NCBI GenBank assembly: GCA_030653435.1
Contig: JAURZI010000091.1
Span: forward strand, 1-42,781
DNA length: 42,781 nucleotides
Origin: Methylovulum sp.
GTDB lineage: Bacteria > Pseudomonadota > Gammaproteobacteria > Methylococcales > Methylomonadaceae
Direction of reading: 5' to 3'
Shown here: positions 26,239 to 35,955 of the stretch, piece by piece
Layout: the number at the start of each line of letters is the position of its first letter
How positions within the stretch are numbered: position 1 is the first letter of the stretch
Notes under the pieces: generated by a model
What the model was told of the DNA's origin: nothing
The model's input: only the letters and a program-made list of their open reading frames with translations
Database searches by the model: none
Made by a program: the position numbers and the translations under genes

Positions 26239-26895
26239 ATGATGACCAAAATTACCCGGCTTTCTGAACTGGACTTGAATCGCACCTATTCTTATGCCGA
26301 TTATTTGACTTGGCGATTTGAGGAAACAGTTGAGTTGTTACGCGGGAAAATTTCGTTGACGAGTCCTGCGCCTAATATCAAGCACCAGAGTATTTCCAGA
26401 AATTTGCTGGTAGAGATCGGCTATTTTTTAAAAAACAAGCCTTGCAAGGTATTTGATGCACCTTTTGATGTGCGCTTGTATGAACGGAAAAAATCCCTGG
26501 TAGCTAATCACGATTGCATGGATGCAGCAGATAGGGCAACGCAGGGAGTTGTTGCCGAGGAAATTTACACGGTTGTACAGCCGGATTTATGTGTCATCTG
26601 CGATCCAGCCAAGCTCAATATCAGAGGCTGTTTAGGTGCGCCGGACTGGATTATCGAGATTCTGTCCAAAAGCACGGCGCAAAAAGATACCCAAACCAAA
26701 TACCAGCTATATCAGGAAGCAGGCGTTAAGGAGTATTGGCTGGTTTACCCCTATGAAGCCACGGTTTCGCAATTTGTATTGAATGAACAAACCGAAAGCT
26801 ATCAATTGCTGGCTATGTTTTCCAAGCAAGATAAGGCAGTACCGTTCTTGTTTCCTGAACTAACCATCGATTTGTCTGAAGTATTTGCACGATAA
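26239..26895 (+). CDS. Uma2-family PD-(D/E)XK nuclease-like protein
   Basis: This 218-residue protein matches the Uma2 (DUF820) family, a restriction-endonuclease-fold group common in cyanobacteria and scattered elsewhere. Visible marks are D116 in VVQPDLCVI, E140 in PDWIIEILSKST and K154 in TKYQLYQEAGVKEYWLVYP. The fold suggests nuclease activity, but no biological role is established for the family and it is often carried by transposons. It starts one base after the pheA stop and lies inside a metabolic operon where Pseudomonas has pheA next to hisC. Base composition looks more AT-rich than its neighbours, so I read it as an insertion that kept the operon readable. Confidence 0.85.
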   Translation: MMTKITRLSELDLNRTYSYADYLTWRFEETVELLRGKISLTSPAPNIKHQSISRNLLVEIGYFLKNKPCKVFDAPFDVRLYERKKSLVANHDCMDAADRATQGVVAEEIYTVVQPDLCVICDPAKLNIRGCLGAPDWIIEILSKSTAQKDTQTKYQLYQEAGVKEYWLVYPYEATVSQFVLNEQTESYQLLAMFSKQDKAVPFLFPELTIDLSEVFAR

Positions 26896-26930
26896 ATCCC
26901 GTAATCCAGCCATCCTAACCTTATGTCCTT

Positions 26931-28034
26931 ATGAGCAACGAAAATATTTACCGGTTAGCGGTAACCGGTGTGCAACAACTTATCCCTTACAAGGCCGGAA
27001 AACCGATAGAAGAATTGGAGCGCGAACTGGGTTTGACGCACATTATCAAGCTGGCTTCTAACGAGAACCCGTTGGGTCCGGGCAAAAAAGCCCTGGCGGC
27101 TATTCAGCAGGCCTTGCCGGAACTGGCTTTGTACCCCGATGGCAGCGGCTTTAATTTAAAACAGGCATTGGCGAAAAAATATGCGCTGGATGCCAGCCAG
27201 ATCACGCTGGGCAATGGTTCGAACGAGATTCTGGAACTGGTGGCGCGGGCATTTCTGACCCCAGAGTTTGAGGTTGTGTTCTCGCAACATGCGTTTGCCG
27301 TGTATCCCTTAGTGACGCAAGCGGTCGGTGCGACCGCAGTTGTGGTTCCGGCAAGTCTATATGGCCATGATTTGCAGGCTATGGCGCAAGCGGTCACGGC
27401 TAAAACCCGCTTAGTGTTTATTGCCAACCCGAATAACCCTACCGGCACGTTATTGGCGCAAGCGGATTTGGAACAGTTTATCGGCGCGTTACCGGACTGG
27501 GTCGTGTGTGTACTGGATGAAGCTTATTTTGAATTTGTTAACCCGGCGGCAGACATCAATTCCATAGACTGGCTGAAAAAATACCCTAATTTGGTTATTA
27601 CCCGCACTTTTTCCAAAGCTTATGGTTTGGCGGGTTTGCGGGTGGGATATAGTTTGTCCTGCCCTGAAATAGCGGATCTGTTAAATCGTGTCCGCCAGCC
27701 TTTTAATAATAATGCTCTGGCTTTGGCGGCAGCCGAAGCGGCGTTGACAGATGATGTGCATTTACACAATACGATTAGCAACAATAGCTTAGGCATGCAG
27801 CAATTGACCGATGGTTTTAAGACGTTGGGGTTGCAATGGATACCTTCGGCAGGTAATTTTGTGTCGGTGGATATACGCCGAGAGGGCATGCCGATTTATG
27901 AGGCGTTGTTACGTAAAGGCGTCATCGTCCGCCCCGTCGCGAATTACGGGATGCCGAATTTTTTACGTGTCAGCATAGGCACATCGGCAGAAAATAACCT
28001 GTTTTTACAGGCGCTAGGCGACGTTTTAGGCTGA
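26931..28034 (+). CDS. hisC: Histidinol-phosphate / aromatic aminotransferase
   Basis: This 367-residue, class I/II PLP aminotransferase of the HisC family has LASNENPLGPG near the N-terminus, IANPNNPTGT, and the PLP lysine K229 in RTFSKAYGLAGLRVGY. In this operon position the Pseudomonas homolog acts mainly on aromatic substrates (between pheA and tyrA), so it may make phenylalanine and tyrosine as well as or instead of histidinol phosphate. A separate hisC may exist in a his operon. The stop overlaps the tyrA start by one base. No clear ribosome site precedes the ATG, and an earlier in-frame start is possible. Confidence 0.95.
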   Translation: MSNENIYRLAVTGVQQLIPYKAGKPIEELERELGLTHIIKLASNENPLGPGKKALAAIQQALPELALYPDGSGFNLKQALAKKYALDASQITLGNGSNEILELVARAFLTPEFEVVFSQHAFAVYPLVTQAVGATAVVVPASLYGHDLQAMAQAVTAKTRLVFIANPNNPTGTLLAQADLEQFIGALPDWVVCVLDEAYFEFVNPAADINSIDWLKKYPNLVITRTFSKAYGLAGLRVGYSLSCPEIADLLNRVRQPFNNNALALAAAEAALTDDVHLHNTISNNSLGMQQLTDGFKTLGLQWIPSAGNFVSVDIRREGMPIYEALLRKGVIVRPVANYGMPNFLRVSIGTSAENNLFLQALGDVLG

Positions 28035-30229
28035 TGTTCAACAAGCTTTGCATCATCGGCGTAGGTCTGATAGGCGGGTCTATTGCCAGAACGGCGCGTT
28101 TGCAGCACTTGGCGACAACCATTGTCGGTTTCGGGCTTGAGGCAGATTTACAAAACCTGCAGACGGCAAGACAGATCGGTGTCATTGACGCGTTTTACCT
28201 GGATATTGCCTTCGCCGTACAAGATGCCGATTGTATTGTGATCGCCACGCCTGTCGCAAGTATCGCGGCGGTTTTGGCTTTGCTGAAACCGTTTTGGTCG
28301 GAATGCGCCATTTATACCGATGTCGGCAGCACTAAAGGCAATGTGCTAGCCGCCGCACTAGCGGAATTTGGACGCGTGCCGGATAATTTTGTCCCCGCCC
28401 ATCCTATTGCCGGGGGCGAACAAAGCGGCGTGTTGGCGGCGGTTGACGATTTGTTTGTTCGTAAACGCTTAATTATCACGCCGGTTGACAACACCAGCAC
28501 CGAGGCCTTGCGGAAAATCCAACGGTTTTGGCAGGGTTTAGGTTCGGCGGTTTCGATCATGGACGCCGAACACCATGATAGCATTTTGGCGGCAACCAGC
28601 CATTTGCCGCATGTTCTGGCGTTTGCGCTAGTCGATATGCTGGGGCATAAAGATGAGCAAAGTGAAATCTTTAAATATGCAGCAGGCGGCTTTAAAGATT
28701 TTACCCGTATTGCTTCCAGCAATCCGACCATGTGGAAGGACATTTGCGCGGCAAACAAACAGGCTATCCTACCTTTAATCGGGCAATTGAAGGATGAGCT
28801 GGATAAAATACACCGGATGCTGGCAGACGATGACTACCAGCAGCTTTTTGCAACCTTTACGTATGCCAACCACGCACGGCAACGCTTTCTTAACCAGATA
28901 GAAACTACTATGTCTAATTCCCAAACCTTTCACATCCAACCCGGCGGTAAACTGCACGGCGTAACCCGCGTACCCGGTGATAAATCCATGTCACATCGCT
29001 CGATTATGCTGGGCTCATTGGCGGAGGGCGTGACCCATGTCACCGGCTTCCTTGAAGCGGAAGACGCATTGGCGACGTTGCAGGCTTTTCGCGATATGGG
29101 CGTCGAAATTGAAGGCCCGGTTGATGGTCGTGTCACGATACACGGTGTTGGCAAGCACGGCTTAAAAGCGCCTAAAAACGAGTTGTATTTAGGCAATTCC
29201 GGGACTTCGATGCGCTTATTGAGCGGTTTATTGGCAGGGCAGCCCTTTAATTCGGTGCTGACGGGCGATAAATCCTTGTCAGGCAGGCCTATGAAGCGCG
29301 TCACCGACCCGCTAAGCCTTATGGGCGCGGAAATAAAGACAACCGAACAAGGCACCGCCCCGCTATACATTACCGGCAAGGCGGGGCTGTTAAAAGGCAT
29401 CGATTATACGATGCCGATGGCGAGTGCACAGGTCAAATCCTGCTTGTTGCTGGCAGGCATGTACGCACAAGGTGAAACCCGCGTCACTGAGCCGGCGCCG
29501 ACCCGCGACCATACCGAACGCATGTTGTCCGGTTTTTCGTACCCCGTCAAACGGGTGGGCAGCACGGCGGTAATTTCTGCTGAAGGTAGCCTGAAGGCTA
29601 TGGATATTGATGTCCCTAGCGATATTTCTTCGGCGGCGTTCTTTTTGGTCGGTGCGTCGATTGCGCCCGGCTCAGATGTCATATTAAAGCATGTCGGCAT
29701 CAACCCGACCCGCACTGGCGTGATCGACATCCTGCGCTTAATGGGCGCGAATATTGAAGTGCTGGAACCGCGCGAAGTAGGCGGCGAACCCGTAGCTGAT
29801 TTGCATGTGGTTTACAGCCCATTAAAAGGTATTGATATCCCTGAAGCTTTAGTTCCTCTGGCGATAGATGAATTCCCGGTGTTGTTTGTCGCCGCCGCCT
29901 GTGCAGAAGGCCAAACGCGTTTAAGCGGGGCCGAAGAGTTACGGGTTAAAGAATCCGACCGCATCCAGGTCATGGCGGATGGCTTGCAAATCTTGGGCGT
30001 GGATGCACAACCGACGCCTGATGGCATGGTCATTCAAGGCGGTAAGATAGGTGGCGGCGTCGTGACGTCGCACGGCGACCATCGTATCGCCATGGCGTTT
30101 TCTATTGCCGGATTGCGGGCCGAGGCGCCGATTAGGGTGCTGGATTGTGCTAATGTCAACACGTCTTTTCCTGAATTTAAAGACTTGGTTAAAGCGTTGG
30201 GCTTGGCCTTGGTTTGCACCGAGGAATAA
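28034..30229 (+). CDS. tyrA-aroA: Fused prephenate dehydrogenase / EPSP synthase
   Basis: One 731-residue frame encodes two enzymes. Residues 1 to about 290 are a TyrA-type dehydrogenase (NAD(P) loop IIGVGLIGGS, then TDVGSTK, HPIAGGEQSG and ATSHLPH). Residues from about 300 on are AroA, joining shikimate 3-phosphate and phosphoenolpyruvate: PGDKSMSHRS near 318, LGNSGTSMRLL, and LRVKESDRI and HGDHRIAMAF in the last quarter. The linker contains an internal Met at residue 293 (base 28910) with no ribosome site before it, so I read it as a true fusion. The same fusion is known in Pseudomonas and relatives. It ends on the base where one candidate cmk start begins. Confidence 0.97.
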   Translation: MFNKLCIIGVGLIGGSIARTARLQHLATTIVGFGLEADLQNLQTARQIGVIDAFYLDIAFAVQDADCIVIATPVASIAAVLALLKPFWSECAIYTDVGSTKGNVLAAALAEFGRVPDNFVPAHPIAGGEQSGVLAAVDDLFVRKRLIITPVDNTSTEALRKIQRFWQGLGSAVSIMDAEHHDSILAATSHLPHVLAFALVDMLGHKDEQSEIFKYAAGGFKDFTRIASSNPTMWKDICAANKQAILPLIGQLKDELDKIHRMLADDDYQQLFATFTYANHARQRFLNQIETTMSNSQTFHIQPGGKLHGVTRVPGDKSMSHRSIMLGSLAEGVTHVTGFLEAEDALATLQAFRDMGVEIEGPVDGRVTIHGVGKHGLKAPKNELYLGNSGTSMRLLSGLLAGQPFNSVLTGDKSLSGRPMKRVTDPLSLMGAEIKTTEQGTAPLYITGKAGLLKGIDYTMPMASAQVKSCLLLAGMYAQGETRVTEPAPTRDHTERMLSGFSYPVKRVGSTAVISAEGSLKAMDIDVPSDISSAAFFLVGASIAPGSDVILKHVGINPTRTGVIDILRLMGANIEVLEPREVGGEPVADLHVVYSPLKGIDIPEALVPLAIDEFPVLFVAAACAEGQTRLSGAEELRVKESDRIQVMADGLQILGVDAQPTPDGMVIQGGKIGGGVVTSHGDHRIAMAFSIAGLRAEAPIRVLDCANVNTSFPEFKDLVKALGLALVCTEE

Positions 30230-30234
30230 TGTCG

Positions 30235-30891
30235 ATGGCTATCCCGGTTTTGACGATAGATGGCCCTAGCGGCGCCGGCAAAGGCACGGTCAGCCGATTG
30301 CTGGCAAAAAAATTGGGCTGGCATTATCTGGACAGCGGTTCCATTTATCGCTCACTCGCTATTGGCCTGTTAAAAAAGTCGGTGGACTTAAATAATGTGG
30401 CCGAGGTGGTCAATGTGGCAAAAGCGATGGTGTTAGAGTTTGACTGTGGCGATGAGCTTGTTGTCAAACTGGATGGTGAAGATATAACCGCGCAGTTAGG
30501 GTTGGAAAACATCGGCAATACGGCCTCGATTATTGCGGCGCAGCCTGAGGTCAGGCGCGTGCTGTTGCAGAAGCAGCAGGATTTCAGGCGACAGCCGGGG
30601 CTTGTCGCCGATGGGCGCGACATGGGCACCGTAGTTTTCCCTGACGCTGAAAATAAAGTGTTTTTAACGGCAAGCAGCATAAAAAGAGCCGAGCGCCGAT
30701 ATAAACAGTTGAAAGAAAAAGGAATTGATGCTAATCTTTCACGCTTAACAGAAGACATAGAAGAGCGAGATCGTCGCGATACGGAGCGGGCAACCGCCCC
30801 GCTCAGCATGGCGAGCGGCGCGCTTTTTATTGATTCTTCTGATATGACAATTGACGCTGTGATAGCCGAAGTGCTGAAACTGATCCGTTAA
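30235..30891 (+). CDS. cmk: Cytidylate kinase
   Basis: This 218-residue kinase (from the chosen start) phosphorylates CMP and dCMP. The P-loop is DGPSGAGKGT a few residues from the N-terminus, and G-R-D-M-G-T-V-V-F-P and the R-D-x-x-D-x-x-R lid (ERDRRDTERA) follow. Three starts are in frame: TTG 30214, ATG 30229 and ATG 30235. I prefer 30235 because GAGGA (30221-30225) is nine bases upstream, whereas it is only three bases from 30229. The place between aroA and rpsA is standard in gammaproteobacteria. Confidence 0.95.
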   Translation: MAIPVLTIDGPSGAGKGTVSRLLAKKLGWHYLDSGSIYRSLAIGLLKKSVDLNNVAEVVNVAKAMVLEFDCGDELVVKLDGEDITAQLGLENIGNTASIIAAQPEVRRVLLQKQQDFRRQPGLVADGRDMGTVVFPDAENKVFLTASSIKRAERRYKQLKEKGIDANLSRLTEDIEERDRRDTERATAPLSMASGALFIDSSDMTIDAVIAEVLKLIR

Positions 30892-30978
30892 CGATCTGCT
30901 GATGCTTGGCCTTATGCAGTTTTTTTAACTTTTGATAATTAAAAAGGTTGGTTTTTTCGGCCAACTTGGGAATAGAAA

Positions 30979-32640
30979 ATGAGCGAAAGCTTTGCTGCAT
31001 TACTTGAAGAAAGTTTAACCAAGACCAAAATGAGTCCTGGTGCTATGTTAATGGGTACCGTGATTGATATCGAAAACGATATGGTCATCGTCAGCACTCA
31101 TTCTAAATCAGAAGGTGTCATTCCAAAATGGCAGTTTCTAAATAACGATGGCGAATTGGAAGTTGCCATTGGCGATGAAATCGAAGTTGCTCTTGACTTA
31201 TTTGAAGATGGTTTAGGTGCTACCCTTCTTTCCCGAGATAAAGCTAAGAAAAACAAAGCCTGGTCTGAGCTTGAAACTGCATTTGAAAAAGAAGCGACTA
31301 TCGTTGGTCGTATTACCGGAAAAGTCCGTGGTGGTTTCACGGTTGCCGTCGGTGCATTACGCGCCTTTTTGCCGGGTTCATTAGTCGATGTCCGCCCAAT
31401 TCGCGACACGACGTTCCTGGAAAACCGCGATCTAGAATTCAAAGTTATCAAAATCGACCAAAAACGTAATAATGTTGTGTTGTCTCGCCGCGCTGTCGTA
31501 GAAAAAGAATACAGTGCAGAAAGGGAAGAATTGCTGAAAACGCTGGAAGAAGGCGCAGTGGTTACCGGTGTGGTCAAAAATCTTACCGATTACGGCGCAT
31601 TTATTGATCTGGGCGGTATCGATGGATTGTTGCACATTACCGATATGGCATGGCGTCGTGTGCGCCATCCGTCCGAATGTGTGGAAATCGGCCAAGAAAT
31701 TAAAGTTAAAGTGCTGAAATACGACAAAGATAAAAATCGTGTTTCTTTAGGCATGAAACAAATGAACGAAGATCCTTGGCAAAACATTGCCCGCCGTTAC
31801 CCGGCCGGTACTCGCGTGTTTGGTAAAGTCAATAACCTGACGGATTACGGTTGCTTCGTTGAAATTGAAGAAGGTGTTGAAGGTTTAGTCCATGTTTCTG
31901 AAATGGACTGGACTAACAAAAATGTCAACCCTTCCAAGTTGGTTCAATTAGGTGATGAAGTTGAAATCATGGTTCTGGAAATTGACGAAGAACGTCGTCG
32001 TATTTCCTTAGGCATGAAGCAATGTAAAACCAATCCTTGGGATGAATTTGCCGCAACGCATAATAAGGGCGATAAAATCTCTGGTAAAATCAAATCGATC
32101 ACTGATTTCGGTATCTTTATCGGTCTGGACGGCGGTATTGATGGCTTGGTCCACATGTCTGACATTTCTTGGGCAGAAGACGGCGAAGCATCGGTACGTG
32201 AATTCAAAAAAGGCGATGAGCTGGAAACCGTTATCCTGGCCGTCGATTCTGAACGCGAACGTATTTCCTTAGGTATCAAGCAACTTGAGCAAGATCCATT
32301 CCAAAATTTCCTGGCGACTCATGAAAAAGGCAGCCTGGTAAAAGGTACGATCAAGGAAGTTGATGCAAAAGGCGCGGTTGTGACTTTGGCGGATTATGTC
32401 GAAGGTTATATCCGGGCGTCAGAAATCCAACGTGACCGCGTTGAAGATGCTCGCACACTGTTAAAAGAAGGCGACACAGTAGAAGCCAAATTTGTCGGTG
32501 TAGATAAGAAAAGCAAGTCAATTTCCTTGTCGATCAAAGCAAAAGATCAAGACGAAGAGACTCATACTATTAAAGATCATTCCCAGCAATCAGTTGGTTC
32601 GCCAACATTCGCTGACATCTTTAAGCAAATGGAAAAATAA
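30979..32640 (+). CDS. rpsA: Ribosomal protein S1
   Basis: This 553-residue protein of the 30S subunit recruits structured or leader-rich mRNAs to the ribosome. It is made of six S1 RNA-binding motifs, the usual number in gammaproteobacteria; repeats such as [41 protein letters not shown] and [21 protein letters not shown] are plain. An 87-base leader after cmk holds a possible GTTGG/CCAAC stem at about 30949-30966 and may include its own promoter or autoregulatory site. Codon use looks like a highly expressed gene. Confidence 0.98.
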   Translation: MSESFAALLEESLTKTKMSPGAMLMGTVIDIENDMVIVSTHSKSEGVIPKWQFLNNDGELEVAIGDEIEVALDLFEDGLGATLLSRDKAKKNKAWSELETAFEKEATIVGRITGKVRGGFTVAVGALRAFLPGSLVDVRPIRDTTFLENRDLEFKVIKIDQKRNNVVLSRRAVVEKEYSAEREELLKTLEEGAVVTGVVKNLTDYGAFIDLGGIDGLLHITDMAWRRVRHPSECVEIGQEIKVKVLKYDKDKNRVSLGMKQMNEDPWQNIARRYPAGTRVFGKVNNLTDYGCFVEIEEGVEGLVHVSEMDWTNKNVNPSKLVQLGDEVEIMVLEIDEERRRISLGMKQCKTNPWDEFAATHNKGDKISGKIKSITDFGIFIGLDGGIDGLVHMSDISWAEDGEASVREFKKGDELETVILAVDSERERISLGIKQLEQDPFQNFLATHEKGSLVKGTIKEVDAKGAVVTLADYVEGYIRASEIQRDRVEDARTLLKEGDTVEAKFVGVDKKSKSISLSIKAKDQDEETHTIKDHSQQSVGSPTFADIFKQMEK

Positions 32641-32652
32641 AACCATGAAGGT

Positions 32653-32692
32653 GAGGGTATATCGTGATATACCCTCTGATTTTATTTTTTTT
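32653..32692 (+). terminator. Intrinsic terminator after rpsA
   Basis: A perfect 10-bp stem (GAGGGTATAT at 32653-32662, ATATACCCTC at 32667-32676, loop CGTG) is followed by a T-rich run ending at 32692. It lies just before ihfB, so ihfB must rely on readthrough or on its own start within the stem region. Confidence 0.85.
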
Positions 32693-32705
32693 CATAGGAT
32701 AGAAT

Positions 32706-33011
32706 GTGACGAAATCCGAATTAATTGAAGCGCTTGCTAAGCAACAACCGCATCTTGCATTAAAAGACGTGGAGTTGGCGGTAAAATGTATCATTGAAAA
32801 AATGAATGAAGCTTTAGCGGCCGGGGAAAGAATCGAAATCAGGGGTTTTGGTAGTTTTTCCCTGCACTTGCGCCCACCGCGCGTAGGCCGTAACCCTAAA
32901 ACAGGCGAGTCTGTGGCCTTATCAAAAAAATATGTTCCACATTTTAAGCCTGGCAAAGAACTTCGGGATAGAGTCGATGCTTCCCGCGAAAAATGTAATA
33001 TAGTCGATTAA
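32706..33011 (+). CDS. ihfB: Integration host factor subunit beta
   Basis: This 101-residue nucleoid protein forms IHF with the alpha subunit (encoded elsewhere) and bends DNA at WATCAA-N4-TTR sites. The HU/IHF signature is present: [23 protein letters not shown]. The start is GTG at 32706, six bases after AGGA (32696-32699). An ATG two bases earlier is followed at once by TGA, so ATGTGA forms a start-stop overlapping the true GTG. The gene ends the gyrA-ihfB block. An exact IHF-type site lies in the nif promoter in this window. Confidence 0.96.
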   Translation: MTKSELIEALAKQQPHLALKDVELAVKCIIEKMNEALAAGERIEIRGFGSFSLHLRPPRVGRNPKTGESVALSKKYVPHFKPGKELRDRVDASREKCNIVD

Positions 33012-33297
33012 CAGTTGATCAACGCAAGCCGATTGCTGATAGCATAGATTAAGGTTTGCCTGTCGCATTGCCCTGCGTTGATTTTCCTATTTTAAGCAGG
33101 CTGCCTAGCCCAGCCATAAAAGGCTTGCTCGTCCGACTGCAACACCTCCCATCCTCCTCGTACCAACATCTTTGAATGGCCTTAGCGCCCAAAGGCTTAT
33201 CACGCCCGTCCTATGTAGATTGACCATTCCGGCGTTTGCTATGCTGACGCGATTGACAATTCATACGGATGCAAAGCCTTGCACAAAAAATGACTTT

Positions 33298-33325
33298 TTG
33301 ACTGTAGTCCATGATATGGTATATT
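33298..33325 (+). promoter_or_regulatory. Sigma-70-type promoter of feoABC
   Basis: TTGACT (33298-33303) and TATATT (33320-33325) are each one base off consensus with a 16-base spacer. The start would fall near 33332, inside the Fur-type box. Confidence 0.6.
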
Positions 33326-33331
33326 CATCAT

Positions 33332-33350
33332 AAATGAGAATGATTATTGA
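33332..33350. promoter_or_regulatory. Fur-type iron box of feoABC
   Basis: On the minus strand this reads ATAATCATTCTCATT, one mismatch from the ATAATCATTATC core of the Fur consensus. It overlaps the predicted transcription start, so Fur with iron would block expression. This fits feo genes, which are derepressed under iron shortage. Confidence 0.7.
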
Positions 33351-33397
33351 TTAATTGTTGTTCTTTGCACTTTCAGTATTAACTCCAAGGTTGCTTT

Positions 33398-33631
33398 ATG
33401 GCTATTCGTTTAAAAAATCTTAATGTGGGTGATTTGGGAAAAATAATCGGCTTCGATCAGGCGGGCAAGGCGTATCGCAAGCGTTTGCTGGCTATGGGCC
33501 TGACCCCCGGAACGGCCTTCAGCGTGACCCGATTTGCGCCGTTGGGCGACCCTGTCGAAATTAAATTACGTGGTTTTTCGCTATCGCTACGCAAAGATGA
33601 AGCTGCGGTGCTGTTGATCGAGAAGCTGTAA
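33398..33631 (+). CDS. feoA: FeoA, ferrous iron transport accessory protein
   Basis: This 77-residue, SH3-like cytoplasmic protein is needed for FeoB function. Typical features are LLAMGLTPGTAFSVTRFAPLGDPVEIKLRGFSLSLR in one continuous barrel (residues about 28-63; only the family pattern is given). AAGG precedes the ATG by seven bases. Its stop shares a base with the feoB start (TAATG), so the two are translationally coupled. Confidence 0.95.
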   Translation: MAIRLKNLNVGDLGKIIGFDQAGKAYRKRLLAMGLTPGTAFSVTRFAPLGDPVEIKLRGFSLSLRKDEAAVLLIEKL

Positions 33632-35955
33632 TGGAAACCGATTTTACCGTAGGCGTTGTCGGCAACCCAAACTGCGGCAAGACGACATTGTTTAATGTGC
33701 TTACGGGCGCTAAACAGCATGTCGGTAATTGGCCTGGCGTAACTGTTGAGAAAAAAACAGGTGAGTATTCATTTGCCGGTAAATTAATTGAGTTAGTCGA
33801 TTTGCCGGGAACTTACTCTTTGGAAGCCGCCGACGATCAGGTTTCGCTGGATGAAAAAGTGGCCCGGGATTATGTCGCGTCAAAAGAAGCCGATTTAATC
33901 ATTAATATTATTGATGCTTCTAATATCGAGCGGAATCTCTATTTAACGTCGCAGTTGATAGAAATGCGCGTACCGATGATTTTAGTGCTGAATATGATGG
34001 ATGCCGTTAAACAACGCGGCATTAAAATTGACATTGATGGCTTGGCTGAACGCTTGGGTTGTCCTGTAGTGGCAATTTCTGCATCGGTCCGGGATGGCAT
34101 AACCGTTTTGAAAGAGGCCGTTAACCATGCGGCGGCTACCAAGCCGATACCTTCTGCCCAAATCACCTATGCCGAAGCGCTGGAAAATGCCATCGCCGAG
34201 CTTGCGCCCCGCTTGGCCGAGATCGCGTGGCAATATCCTTGTGACCTGCGCTGGCTGACGATACGCTTGCTCGAAGATGACACGCTGGCGAAACAAATAG
34301 CTGGCAGCGAATGCTCGGCAACAGTATTAGCCTTGCAGCAGCGGGTGGAAGCCGAAACTGATGATGAAATCGACATACTGGCCGCCGATGCCCGCTACGG
34401 TTTCGTCAACACCCTGACCCAAAGCTCGGTTTGTAAACTCAATGAAGTGGGGAGGCATATCACAGAGCAGATAGACCGCATCGTGTTGAACCGTTTTCTG
34501 GGCATTCCGATATTTCTGTTTGTGATGTATGCCATGTTTATGTTTACGATCAACATTGGCAGCGCCTTTGTTGATTTCTTTGATCAGGCAGTCGGTGCAT
34601 TATTGGTCGATGGCTTAAGCGTGGCGCTGGCTGGCTTTAACTTGCCGGAATGGTTGATCGTGCTGGTCACCAAAGGCTTGGGTGGCGGCATACAGGTCGT
34701 GGCGACATTTATCCCTATCGTCGGTTTTCTGTTCATGTTTTTATCGGCCTTAGAGGACTCCGGCTATATGGCGAGGGCCGCATTCGTTATGGATAGGTTT
34801 ATGCGGATGATAGGTCTGCCGGGCAAATCGTTTGTACCGATGATAGTCGGCTTTGGTTGTAATGTGCCTGCCATTATGGCGACACGCACGCTGGAAAATC
34901 AGCGTGATCGGGTGTTGACCAACCTGATGAACCCGTTTATGTCTTGCGGTGCCAGATTGCCTGTCTACGCTTTATTTGCAGCGGCATTTTTTCCGGTAGG
35001 CGGGCAGAACCTGGTATTTGGTTTATATCTGCTAGGCATTGCCATTGCCGTACTGACCGGCTTAATCATGCGGCACACGATGTTTAAAGGCGAGAGCGCG
35101 CCGTTTATTATGGAATTGCCTGCCTACCATTTACCGACGATTAGCGGTGTTTTCATCAGGACGTGGGAAAGGCTCAAGGCTTTCTTGTTTAATGCCGGCA
35201 AAGTGATCGTGCCTATGGTGTTGGTGTTGAATTTTTTAAATGCCCTAGGAACAGACGGCACGTTCGGACAGGAAAACAGCAATAAATCCGTGTTGAGCGC
35301 AATTGGCAGAAGTTTGACGCCAGTGTTTAAGCCTATGGGCATAAGCGACGATAACTGGCCCGCGACGGTAGGCATTTTTACCGGCGTATTGGCTAAGGAA
35401 GCCGTGGTAGGCACCTTGGATGCCTTGTATAGCCAGCTGGCAAGTGCCAATACAGGTTCACCGGAAGCACCGTTTGACCTTAAAACAGCGCTTATCAATG
35501 CGGGCCTGACGATCCCTGAAAATTTACATGCCGTTGTCGACAACTTACTTGATCCGTTAGGACTTAATATCGGAGATGTCAGCGACATGGCATCCGCCGC
35601 CAGTGAGCAAGAGGTCAAGACCGATACGTTTAAAGCGATGCAGCAAAGTTTTGACGGCAAAACCGGGGCATTTGCCTATTTGCTGTTTATTTTATTGTAT
35701 GCGCCCTGCGTCGCCGCCACAGCGGCAATCTACAGGGAAACCAATATGGGCTGGACCTTGTTTGTCGTTTTCTGGACTACAGGGATAGCTTATATGACCG
35801 CCACAGTGTTTTATCAGGCCATGAGTTATAGCCAGCATCCCCATTATTCCTTAGTATGGATAAACGGCCTGCTGATGGCTTTTGCAATGGTCTTGTTTGG
35901 CTTGTGGTTAACAGGGAAAAATACCGATAAAAACAGCAGCCAGGAGATTTTGTAA
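33631..35955 (+). CDS. feoB: FeoB ferrous iron transporter
   Basis: This 774-residue inner-membrane Fe(II) transporter has an N-terminal G domain. G1 is GNPNCGKTT (11-19), the switch Thr is in GVTVE (36-40), G3 is DLPG (57-60) and G4 is NMMD (121-124). A helical domain and then Nramp-like gate segments of the permease follow, with the family's GFGCNVPAIMATRTLE and the second gate PCVAATAAIYRE. Length is normal. It is joined to feoA and feoC by one-base overlaps. Confidence 0.97.
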   Translation: METDFTVGVVGNPNCGKTTLFNVLTGAKQHVGNWPGVTVEKKTGEYSFAGKLIELVDLPGTYSLEAADDQVSLDEKVARDYVASKEADLIINIIDASNIERNLYLTSQLIEMRVPMILVLNMMDAVKQRGIKIDIDGLAERLGCPVVAISASVRDGITVLKEAVNHAAATKPIPSAQITYAEALENAIAELAPRLAEIAWQYPCDLRWLTIRLLEDDTLAKQIAGSECSATVLALQQRVEAETDDEIDILAADARYGFVNTLTQSSVCKLNEVGRHITEQIDRIVLNRFLGIPIFLFVMYAMFMFTINIGSAFVDFFDQAVGALLVDGLSVALAGFNLPEWLIVLVTKGLGGGIQVVATFIPIVGFLFMFLSALEDSGYMARAAFVMDRFMRMIGLPGKSFVPMIVGFGCNVPAIMATRTLENQRDRVLTNLMNPFMSCGARLPVYALFAAAFFPVGGQNLVFGLYLLGIAIAVLTGLIMRHTMFKGESAPFIMELPAYHLPTISGVFIRTWERLKAFLFNAGKVIVPMVLVLNFLNALGTDGTFGQENSNKSVLSAIGRSLTPVFKPMGISDDNWPATVGIFTGVLAKEAVVGTLDALYSQLASANTGSPEAPFDLKTALINAGLTIPENLHAVVDNLLDPLGLNIGDVSDMASAASEQEVKTDTFKAMQQSFDGKTGAFAYLLFILLYAPCVAATAAIYRETNMGWTLFVVFWTTGIAYMTATVFYQAMSYSQHPHYSLVWINGLLMAFAMVLFGLWLTGKNTDKNSSQEIL

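Larger units (their letters stand above)
33012..33397. other. Gap between ihfB and feoA
   Basis: The 386-base gap contains a 9-bp inverted repeat (ATCAACGCA 33018-33026 / TGCGTTGAT 33074-33082, then TTTCCTATTTT) that may end the ihfB transcript. The feo promoter and Fur-type box are at its right end. The middle, about 33090-33290, holds nothing I can name. Confidence 0.5.

Noticed and set aside
33107-33178. Short minus-strand open frame of about 24 codons between ihfB and feoA
   Set aside because: Too short and without a family match to separate from chance.
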